A stretch of 5,787 nt of DNA. It comes from Paracoccaceae bacterium. GTDB lineage: Bacteria > Pseudomonadota > Alphaproteobacteria > Rhodobacterales > Rhodobacteraceae. Below, piece by piece: positions 1 to 5,787 of the stretch. Both the position numbers and the translations under genes were made by a program. Numbering within the stretch: the first letter of the stretch is position 1; each line of letters starts with the position of its first letter. The notes beneath the pieces were generated by a model. It was not told where the DNA came from, made no database searches, and was given only the letters and a program-made list of their open reading frames with translations. The stretch covers positions 1 through 5,787 of the forward strand of contig JABSSB010000221.1 of the NCBI GenBank assembly GCA_013214715.1, in the 5' to 3' direction.

Positions 1-160
1 GGACGGTGTTTTCGCCAAGGTGCTGGGCCACTTCCAGCACCAGAGCGCGGTCCTGGTTCTGCACGGTCAGCGCGTTGAGGATGGGGGGCAGCGCATCGTC
101 GAATTGCACGTCTACGACGGCCCCGATGATTGCGGTGACTTTGCCTGTTGCATTGGCCAT
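1..160 (-). CDS. atpD: ATP synthase F1 subunit beta, N-terminal fragment (runs off the left edge)
   Basis: This is the start of the catalytic beta subunit of the F1 head of ATP synthase, a membrane-associated cytoplasmic complex. Only 53 codons are in the window. The visible protein begins MANATGKVTAIIGAVVDVQF and continues through LPPILNALTV and LVLEVAQHLGENTV, which is the conserved N-terminal beta-barrel of the family. The nucleotide-binding domain lies outside. The ATG at 160-158 is preceded by GGAGA (168-172 on the plus strand) at a normal distance of about 7-8 nt. It begins 21 bp after the atpG stop, consistent with co-transcription. Identification is firm because both the sequence and the operon position fit. 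The gene is cut only by the window edge; nothing suggests it is broken. Confidence 0.96.
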   Translation of the reverse strand, partial: MANATGKVTAIIGAVVDVQFDDALPPILNALTVQNQDRALVLEVAQHLGENTV

Positions 161-181
161 AGGAATGTCTCCGGTTTTCTC

Positions 182-1066
182 TTACAGCGCTTCCGCGCCG
201 GAAATGATTTCGATCAGTTCGCTGGTGATCACGGCCTGGCGCGAACGGTTGAACTGAATGGTCAGCTTGTCGATCATCTCGCCCGCGTTGCGCGTCGCAT
301 TGTCCATGGCGGACATGCGCGCGCCCTGTTCGGACGCCCCGTTTTCCAGCAGCGCCGAAAAGATCTGGGTTGCCACGCCACGCGGCAAGAGATCTGCGAG
401 GATGGCCTCTTCATCAGGCTCATAATCGTACTGGGCGGCCGCGCCGGTTTCGTCGCCTTCGACCTCGTCGAATTTGGCCGGGATGATCTGCTGGGCGGTC
501 GGGATCTGGGTGACAACGTTCTGGAACTTCGAATAGAAGATCGTGGCAACGTCGAACTCACCCGCGTCATAGGCGTTGATGACCTGCTGGGCGATCTCCT
601 GCGCGTTGGCATAGCCGACTTGCTTCACCTCGGACAGGTCGACATGGCCGACCAAGTTTTCTGCGGGGTGAAAGCGCTTGAGGACTTCGTAGCCCTTCTT
701 GCCGACGGTTAATACCTTCACGGTCTTGCCTTCGGCGATCAGCTTTTTGCCATGTTCCACAGCAAGCTTCGAGATGTTGGCATTGAAGCCACCGCACAAC
801 CCGCGCTCGGCGGTCAAGACCACCAGCAGATGCGTCTGGTCCGACCCGGTTCCGCGCAACAGCTTGGGCGCTGTGTCGCTGTCACCGACCGACCCCGCAA
901 GGCCGGCCATCACGGCACTGAACCGTTCGGCATAGGGGCGGCCGGCTTCGGCCGCCTCCTGTGCGCGGCGCAGTTTCGCCGCGGCGACCATTTGCATGGC
1001 CTTTGTGATCTTGCGGGTCGATTTGACCGACTCGATCCTGAGTTTTAGGTCCTTGAGACTGGGCAT
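182..1066 (-). CDS. atpG: ATP synthase F1 subunit gamma
   Basis: This is the central rotor shaft of F1, which couples proton flow through F0 to catalysis in the alpha3beta3 head. The protein has 294 residues, a normal length. The N-terminal helix (residues 1-35, with KSTRKITKAMQMVAAAKLRR) and the C-terminal helix (about 250-294) form the antiparallel coiled coil. The C-terminus carries the gamma signature ITSELIEIISGAEA (about 280-293). RGLCGGFN (88-95) is the conserved start of the Rossmann-like middle domain. An acidic stretch at about 200-220 (DEVEGDETG followed by YEPDEE) falls in the variable part of the middle domain, a position where I recall alphaproteobacterial gamma subunits having extra residues. 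It lies 12 bp downstream of atpA and 21 bp upstream of atpD. Confidence 0.98.
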   Translation of the reverse strand: MPSLKDLKLRIESVKSTRKITKAMQMVAAAKLRRAQEAAEAGRPYAERFSAVMAGLAGSVGDSDTAPKLLRGTGSDQTHLLVVLTAERGLCGGFNANISKLAVEHGKKLIAEGKTVKVLTVGKKGYEVLKRFHPAENLVGHVDLSEVKQVGYANAQEIAQQVINAYDAGEFDVATIFYSKFQNVVTQIPTAQQIIPAKFDEVEGDETGAAAQYDYEPDEEAILADLLPRGVATQIFSALLENGASEQGARMSAMDNATRNAGEMIDKLTIQFNRSRQAVITSELIEIISGAEAL

Positions 1067-1074
1067 GCCTGTCT

Positions 1075-1078
1075 CTCC

Positions 1079-1080
<2 letters not shown>
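1075..1080 (-). promoter_or_regulatory. Ribosome binding site of atpG overlapping the atpA stop codon
   Basis: On the minus strand the sequence reads TAAGGAGAGACAGGCATG. The last two bases of the atpA TAA stop are the first bases of the AAGGAG Shine-Dalgarno sequence, and eight nt separate it from the atpG ATG. A ribosome terminating on atpA would sit on the atpG initiation site, so translational coupling is a reasonable inference. Confidence 0.8.
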
Positions 1081-2617
<1,537 letters not shown>

Positions 2618-3178
2618 TTATCCGACCTCTTTCATTGCATTCTGGAGAGACGCGAGCTTTGAACGGATCGAGGTATCGATCATCTTCGAGCCCACCTTAA
2701 CAATCAAACCGCCGATGATGTCCTTGTCGACGGTCGCGTTGATGATGACGTCCTGGCCGATGCGCGCTTTGAGAACGGCTGCCAGTTTTTCGGATTGGCC
2801 TTTTGTCAGGGCCTTGGCACTGACGACATCTGCAGTCACTTCGCCGCGATGCTCGGCCAGCATGTCGTGCAGCAGCGTGATCAGTTGCGGCACCACGAAC
2901 AGGCGGCGCTTCTGCGCCATCAGCCCCAGTGCGTTGCGCAGGACGGGGACGAGGCCCATCTTGTCCGCTACGGCGAGGATGGCGGCCTCCTGATCGGAGC
3001 GCGAGATCAGCGGCGAGTCGACCAGCTTGCGCAGGTCCTCGTTTTCCGCGATCGCGGTGGCCAGATCAGTCAGCCCGCTTTCCAGCCCCTCAAGGGCATT
3101 GGTCTGTTGTGCAATGTCAAAAATTGCGGTGGCATATCGTTCGGCAATGCCGACGGATATCGAAGCTGGTTCGGACAC
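2618..3178 (-). CDS. atpH: ATP synthase F1 subunit delta
   Basis: The delta subunit belongs to the peripheral stalk and clamps the top of the alpha3beta3 head to the F0 b subunits. Counted from the GTG at 3178 the protein has 186 residues and begins (V/M)SEPASISVGIAERYATAIF, as I remember rhodobacterial AtpH. The N-terminal six-helix domain covers about 5-110. The C-terminal domain carries the delta signature around 154-173, including GGLIVKVGSKMIDTSIRS. An upstream in-frame GTG at 3184 would add two residues, but it directly abuts the GGAAGG ribosome site with no spacing. The GTG at 3178 has 6 nt of spacing and is preferred. This is the first gene of the cluster; no atpB, atpE or atpF precedes it, which fits the split F0/F1 operons of many alphaproteobacteria. 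Confidence 0.96.
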   Translation of the reverse strand: MSEPASISVGIAERYATAIFDIAQQTNALEGLESGLTDLATAIAENEDLRKLVDSPLISRSDQEAAILAVADKMGLVPVLRNALGLMAQKRRLFVVPQLITLLHDMLAEHRGEVTADVVSAKALTKGQSEKLAAVLKARIGQDVIINATVDKDIIGGLIVKVGSKMIDTSIRSKLASLQNAMKEVG

Positions 3179-3184
3179 GTCCAC

Positions 3185-3190
3185 CCTTCC
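3185..3190 (-). promoter_or_regulatory. Ribosome binding site that decides the atpH start
   Basis: The minus strand reads GGAAGGGTGGACGTG. GGAAGG followed by six nt leads to the GTG at 3178-3176. The other in-frame GTG (3184-3182) touches the site with zero spacing and is unlikely to be used. No ATG is available in frame nearby. Confidence 0.7.
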
Positions 3191-3320
3191 GCTGCTTTGG
3201 CCCAGACCTGGCCCTCGGCGACGTACCGTAGGGGATCAAGGGCGTTCGTCGACCACCCCCATTCATGACGAGGGCAGCAAAATCGTGGTGGATGTAGCAG
3301 AGCGTTTGTGAACCCGCAAC

Positions 3321-3350
3321 ATTCTATAGCAGTAACGGACTTTTTGTCCG
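3321..3350 (-). promoter_or_regulatory. Candidate promoter of the atp operon
   Basis: On the minus strand CGGACA (3350-3345; shares GACA with TTGACA) is followed by an 18-bp spacer and TAGAAT (3326-3321; five of six bases of TATAAT). This would start transcription near 3315 and give a leader of about 137 nt before the atpH GTG. The location, in the AT-rich core upstream of a strongly expressed operon, fits. Other hexamer pairs exist in the same region, so the exact promoter is uncertain. Confidence 0.35.
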
Positions 3351-3351
3351 T
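3335..3351. repeat. Perfect inverted repeat upstream of atpH, possible operator
   Basis: The sequence ACGGACTTTTTGTCCGT has two perfect 6-bp arms (3335-3340 and 3346-3351) around a 5-bp T/A spacer. It overlaps the -35 region of the best atp promoter candidate, where a DNA-binding protein could act. As RNA it could form a 6-bp hairpin. It lacks the run of U after the stem on the minus strand, and no rightward gene ends nearby, so a terminator is less likely than a protein-binding site. No regulator family is assigned. Confidence 0.5.
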
Positions 3352-3390
3352 TTGCCTTATTTATATGGCCAAAGCGGGTATTTCACCCCG

Positions 3391-3413
3391 GCGGCACAAA
3401 TTTTTTCTGCCGC
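3391..3413. repeat. Inverted repeat GCGGCA-N11-TGCCGC
   Basis: GCGGCA (3391-3396) and TGCCGC (3408-3413) are perfect 6-bp arms flanking an AT-rich 11-bp spacer (CAAATTTTTTC). The 17-bp centre-to-centre arm distance is long for a hairpin but acceptable for a dimeric binding site. It lies about 40-60 bp upstream of the candidate atp promoter. The function is unknown and chance occurrence is possible. Confidence 0.35.
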
Positions 3414-3480
3414 TGCAGCACGATTTTGCGCCGGCAGCGAATCCAAACACTGCCTAAAGCGTGTTCAATTTTGGACTTTC

Positions 3481-3516
3481 CGCCGGGTCATCGGGCCGTC
3501 TTCCGGCGAATCCCGA
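3481..3516 (-). repeat. GC-rich dyads after the methyltransferase stop, possible weak transcript end
   Basis: Starting about 11 nt beyond the methyltransferase stop, overlapping dyads can form alternative hairpins. One pairs CGCCGG (3481-3486) with CCGGCG (3503-3508). Another pairs TCGGG (3491-3495) with CCCGA (3512-3516) around an inner GCCG/CGGC stem with a TCTTC loop. No U tract follows on the minus strand, so this is not a canonical intrinsic terminator. It may slow or protect a 3' end. Confidence 0.25.
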
Positions 3517-3526
3517 CACGAAACCG

Positions 3527-4300
3527 TTACGTCCTTGGTCGGTCTTTCATCGGCTGCGACAGGGGCAATGCGGGCTCGGGTAGGCCCGCCAGCCCCTTGA
3601 CCCGCTGCGGCTTGTCATCGCGGATCGGCGTGCCCGACGGCGGGTTTACCCGTTTCGAGGCCACCACGATGATCGCCCCTCCGGCGAAACGGGCCGGCAG
3701 ATACCGCGCCAGACGTTCAAGCCAATGGCCCGGTTTTCGCCAGAAGCGTTTGGTCGACGGCGGCTGAAACAGCGCACCCTGATGCTGCTCAACCAGAAAA
3801 TCATGCGCGCGCAGCTGCGTCTCCAACTGGCTGAGCGTATAGGGCCGACCATAGCCAAAAGGCGTTGCATCCGATCGTGACCAGAGGCCCCCGCGATTGG
3901 GCACGATGAACAAGGCCTGCCCGCCCGGCCCCAACACCCGCCAGGCTTCGGCCAAAACCGCCCCCGCCCGTTCCGAAGTTTCAAGCCCGTGCATCACCAC
4001 CAGCTTATCGACATGCCCTGTCTCGATCGGCCAGGCGGTTTCTTCACACAACACGGCCACATTGGGCAGCCCCGGCGGCCAGGCCATCACACCCTGCGGC
4101 CCGGGCATCAGCGCGATGACGCGCCGGGCATCTGCCAGATAGGGGCGCAGAAGCGGCAGCGCGAAACCAAAGCCAGCCACGGTTTGCCCATGCGCCTCGG
4201 GCCAAATCTGCAGCAGTCGATCACGGATCGCGCTTTGCACCGCGCGGCCCAGCGGGCTGCGGTAGTAGAAATTTCGCAAATCCTGCACATCTAAATGCAT
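3527..4300 (-). CDS. Class I SAM-dependent methyltransferase-like protein, unknown substrate
   Basis: The 257-residue cytoplasmic protein has the outline of a Methyltransf_11-type fold. A Gly-rich loop lies at 41-50 (VAGFGFALPL). A motif resembling the post-II region, WPIETGHVDKLVVMHGLE (90-107), comes next. A clear EAWRVLGPGGQALFIVPN (118-135) matches the usual RVLkPGG strand-turn. A conserved-looking C-terminal strand AGGAIIVVASKRV (206-218) is followed by a Pro/Arg-rich tail to 257. The acidic residues that normally begin motif I and end beta-2 are absent (V41; VIALM at 61-65), so SAM binding is not certain. The ATG at 4300 has AGGGG eight nt upstream. It diverges from gloB, as yafS does in E. 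coli, and its C-terminus (SKR followed by a Pro-rich tail) recalls YafS from memory. The substrate is unknown; I infer only a possible link to gloB. Confidence 0.8.
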   Translation of the reverse strand: MHLDVQDLRNFYYRSPLGRAVQSAIRDRLLQIWPEAHGQTVAGFGFALPLLRPYLADARRVIALMPGPQGVMAWPPGLPNVAVLCEETAWPIETGHVDKLVVMHGLETSERAGAVLAEAWRVLGPGGQALFIVPNRGGLWSRSDATPFGYGRPYTLSQLETQLRAHDFLVEQHQGALFQPPSTKRFWRKPGHWLERLARYLPARFAGGAIIVVASKRVNPPSGTPIRDDKPQRVKGLAGLPEPALPLSQPMKDRPRT

Positions 4301-4360
4301 TGCCGGGGCCCCTGCGACAGGTCACTCTGGCATAGTTTACCAAGCCATAGGTGAAATACC
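4301..4360. promoter_or_regulatory. 60-bp divergent region between the methyltransferase and gloB starts
   Basis: The two start codons are only 60 bp apart, so the promoters of both genes must overlap here or extend into the opposing coding sequence. The gloB ribosome site is AGGTG (4349-4353), 7 nt before its ATG; the methyltransferase site is AGGGG on the minus strand, within or next to the palindrome GGGGCCCC (4305-4312). The direct repeat CATAG occurs twice (near 4331 and 4346). I see no convincing -35/-10 pair on either strand. Confidence 0.5.
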
Positions 4361-5122
4361 ATGCCCCTCGACATCGTGACGATCCCCTGCCTCAGCGACA
4401 ATTACGCCTATCTGGCCCATGATCCGGCCAGCGGCGAGACCGCGCTTGTCGATGTGCCCGAGGCCGCGCCGATTCTGGCCGCGCTGGCCGAACGGGGCTG
4501 GCGCCTGAGCCAGGTTCTGCTGACGCATCATCACCCCGACCATGTGCAAGGGCTGACCGAAGTCTTGGCCCAGCATCCCGCCAAGGTCATTGGCGCGAAA
4601 GCGGATGCACATCGCCTGCCACCTCTGGATGTGGCGGTGTCCGAAGGCGACAGCGTGCAGATCGGCGACGAATCCGGAAACGTTCTGGATGTTTCGGGCC
4701 ATACGGTTGGACATATCGCCTTTGATTTCCCCGGCGTGGTCTTTACCGCCGACAGCCTGATGGCGCTGGGATGCGGGCGTCTGTTTGAAGGCGATCCCGC
4801 GATGATGTGGGCCTCGCTCAGCAAGCTGGCCGCGCTGCCCGATGACACAATTGTTTGCTCGGGCCATGAATACACGCAGGCCAACGCGCGGTTTGCCGAG
4901 ACAATCGAACCGGAAAATCCCGCTCTGGTTGCACGAATTGCTCAAATTGACGCCGATCGGCAAAAAGGTTTGCCCACGGTTCCGTCACGTTTGGGCGTTG
5001 AAAAAGCAACAAATCCGTTCTTGCGGGCGCATGTGCCGGAAATCAAAGCAGCTTTGGGGATGACAGATGCCTCTGACGCCGACGTTTTCGCCGAGATTCG
5101 CAGTCGAAAGGACAGGTTCTAG
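4361..5122 (+). CDS. gloB: Hydroxyacylglutathione hydrolase (glyoxalase II)
   Basis: GloB hydrolyses S-lactoylglutathione to D-lactate and glutathione, the second step of glutathione-dependent methylglyoxal detoxification in the cytoplasm. The 253-residue protein is full length. The metallo-beta-lactamase motif is THHHPDH (55-61). Expected metal ligands are all present: H56, H58 and H114 (SGHT) for one site, D60, H61 and H169 (SGHEYT) for the other, and D131 (FTADSL) as bridge. CGRLFEG (138-144) and the C-terminal helical domain with KATNPFLR (215-222) are typical of glyoxalase II rather than other superfamily members. The end RSRKDRF supplies the Arg-x-x-Lys that binds glutathione in characterised enzymes. 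The ATG at 4361 has AGGTG at 7 nt. No gloA is in the window. It is divergent from the methyltransferase gene. Confidence 0.97.
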   Translation: MPLDIVTIPCLSDNYAYLAHDPASGETALVDVPEAAPILAALAERGWRLSQVLLTHHHPDHVQGLTEVLAQHPAKVIGAKADAHRLPPLDVAVSEGDSVQIGDESGNVLDVSGHTVGHIAFDFPGVVFTADSLMALGCGRLFEGDPAMMWASLSKLAALPDDTIVCSGHEYTQANARFAETIEPENPALVARIAQIDADRQKGLPTVPSRLGVEKATNPFLRAHVPEIKAALGMTDASDADVFAEIRSRKDRF

Positions 5123-5313
5123 GGCAAGAGCCATACAGATCACAGCGCTGCGGCCCGGAATTCTCACCCGGCGTGACAAGAAAACACTTGAAGCGGCCCG
5201 ATGATCAACCAAACTCTAATGATATGAGCCCAAGGTGGTCGTACGGCGCCCGGCTGGCAAACTTGCTGGCATCGCGTCGCCTGATCACCGGTCAGACACA
5301 AAGGAGCGCAAGC
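5123..5313. promoter_or_regulatory. Intergenic region upstream of clpA
   Basis: These 191 bp contain no gene; the only small frames are a few codons long. No intrinsic terminator for gloB is evident. An 8-bp palindrome CAGCGCTG (5143-5150) stands alone. Promoter-like elements for clpA are weak: TCTAAT (5215-5220) matches five of six bases of a -10 but lacks a properly spaced -35. CTTGAAG (5187-5193) resembles the -35 of heat-shock (RpoH) promoters, but no good CCCCAT-type -10 follows at the right distance. The promoter is therefore not placed. Confidence 0.3.
5301..5306 (+). promoter_or_regulatory. Ribosome binding site that decides the clpA GTG start
   Basis: AAGGAG is followed by seven nt (CGCAAGC) and GTG at 5314-5316. 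This near-ideal site, plus alignment of the following residues with the known ClpA N-terminus, fixes the non-ATG start. Confidence 0.85.
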
Positions 5314-5787
5314 GTGCCATCATTCTCTAGCACTCTCGAACAGGCCATTCATTCCGCTCTGGCATTGGCCAATGAGCGTCGGCATGAGTTCGCGACGCTG
5401 GAACATCTGCTGATGGCCCTGATCGAAGAACCCGACGCCGCCCGCGTGATGCAGGCGTGTTCGGTCGATCTGGGCGCGTTGCGAAAGACGCTTGAAGAGT
5501 TTATCGACGATGATTTGTCGAACCTGATCACCGATGTTGAAGGCTCGGAAGCCGTGCCGACAGCCGCGTTCCAGCGGGTGATCCAGCGTGCGGCGATCCA
5601 TGTTCAGTCGTCCGGCCGGACCGAAGTGACCGGCGCCAATGTGCTGGTCGCGATCTTTGCCGAACGCGAAAGCAACGCGGCCTATTTCCTGCAGGAGCAG
5701 GACATGACCCGCTATGATGCGGTGAACTTTATCGCACATGGTGTGGCCAAGGACCCAGCCTTTGGTGAAAGCCGCCCGGTGTCGGGA
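5314..5787 (+). CDS. clpA: ATP-dependent Clp protease ATP-binding subunit ClpA, N-terminal fragment (runs off the right edge)
   Basis: ClpA is the AAA+ unfoldase that feeds substrates, including N-degron proteins delivered by ClpS, into the ClpP protease in the cytoplasm. The window holds 158 codons without a stop, covering the two-repeat Clp N domain (about 1-145) and the beginning of the linker; both AAA+ modules lie outside. Diagnostic segments are ANERRHEFATLEHLLMAL (19-36), ACSVDLGALR (48-57) and HVQSSGRTEVTGANVLVAIF (96-115). The last matches E. coli ClpA almost residue for residue from memory and argues for ClpA over ClpB or ClpC. Translation starts with GTG. No clpS lies in the gap before it; the preceding gene is gloB in the same orientation, 191 bp away, so clpA probably has its own promoter. 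Confidence 0.96.
   Translation, partial: MPSFSSTLEQAIHSALALANERRHEFATLEHLLMALIEEPDAARVMQACSVDLGALRKTLEEFIDDDLSNLITDVEGSEAVPTAAFQRVIQRAAIHVQSSGRTEVTGANVLVAIFAERESNAAYFLQEQDMTRYDAVNFIAHGVAKDPAFGESRPVSG

Larger units (their letters stand above)
3179..3526. other. Gene-free region between the methyltransferase gene and atpH
   Basis: These 348 bp contain no credible gene on either strand. The short plus-strand frames here lack ribosome sites and run antisense into real genes. Reading in the atp direction, it holds a GC-rich dyad just after the methyltransferase stop, an AT-rich core (about 3320-3480) with two inverted repeats and promoter-like hexamers, and a likely 5' leader of roughly 130-140 nt. 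A second promoter-like pair on the minus strand is TTGAAC (3463-3468) with a 17-bp spacer to TGGATT (3440-3445). A lone TATAAA (3360-3365) has no good -35 partner except GTGAAA (3381-3386) at a short 15 bp. An ATG in the leader near 3265 opens a short frame overlapping atpH, but it has no ribosome site. Confidence 0.75.

Noticed and set aside
20..712. A 230-codon plus-strand frame opposite atpG and atpD
   Set aside because: It is antisense to two conserved genes and resembles no known family; another codon-bias shadow.
3182..3184. GTG at 3184 as the atpH start, giving 188 residues
   Set aside because: The Shine-Dalgarno sequence touches this codon with no spacing; the next in-frame GTG (3178) has 6 nt spacing and gives the expected SEPASIS N-terminus.
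3335..3351. Reading the ACGGAC/GTCCGT dyad as an intrinsic terminator of the methyltransferase gene
   Set aside because: On the minus strand the stem is followed by TACTGC rather than a T run, and it lies about 175 bp past the stop codon. A regulatory site fits better.
3352..3767. Plus-strand frames between the atp upstream region and the methyltransferase gene
   Set aside because: They have no ribosome sites, overlap the 3' end of the methyltransferase gene in antisense, and match no family I recognise.
4337..4963. A 208-codon minus-strand frame opposite gloB
   Set aside because: It covers the catalytic region of a clearly functional gloB in antisense and has no plausible domain.
5320..5739. 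A 139-codon minus-strand frame opposite clpA
   Set aside because: The plus strand here encodes an unmistakable ClpA N domain from a GTG with a strong ribosome site, so the opposite frame is a shadow.

Overview
The window looks like a chromosomal housekeeping segment of an alphaproteobacterium, most likely of the Rhodobacterales. The basis is GC-rich coding sequence, strong resemblance (from memory) of every protein to Rhodobacter/Roseobacter-type homologues, and an F1-only atpHAGD order with no F0 genes upstream of atpH. The genus cannot be fixed from this sequence.

Layout. Positions 1-3178 (minus strand) carry part of the F1 ATP synthase operon, transcribed leftward: atpH (delta), atpA (alpha), atpG (gamma) and the first 53 codons of atpD (beta), which runs off the left edge. 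Spacing is tight: atpH stop abuts atpA start, and the atpG ribosome binding site overlaps the atpA stop codon. Positions 3179-3526 hold no gene. This stretch is the upstream region of the atp operon, AT-rich in its middle, with two clear inverted repeats and a plausible promoter. Positions 3527-4300 (minus) encode a class I SAM-dependent methyltransferase-like protein with degenerate cofactor motifs. It is divergent from gloB (4361-5122, plus), a complete hydroxyacylglutathione hydrolase (glyoxalase II), across only 60 bp. After a 191-bp gap, clpA starts with GTG at 5314 (plus) and runs off the right edge; only its N-terminal domain is present.

How the genes fit together. The atp genes encode the catalytic head and stator/rotor connectors of one complex and are probably co-transcribed and translationally coupled. 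GloB finishes glutathione-dependent methylglyoxal detoxification. The methyltransferase beside it is of unknown function, but the divergent pairing recalls yafS-gloB in E. coli. ClpA is the unfoldase of the ClpAP protease and shows no obvious functional link to its neighbours.

I found no mobile element, CRISPR array, tRNA or rRNA, and no convincing new system. The points most worth a second look are the dyads upstream of atpH, the unusual methyltransferase and its divergent linkage to gloB, and the absence of clpS beside clpA.
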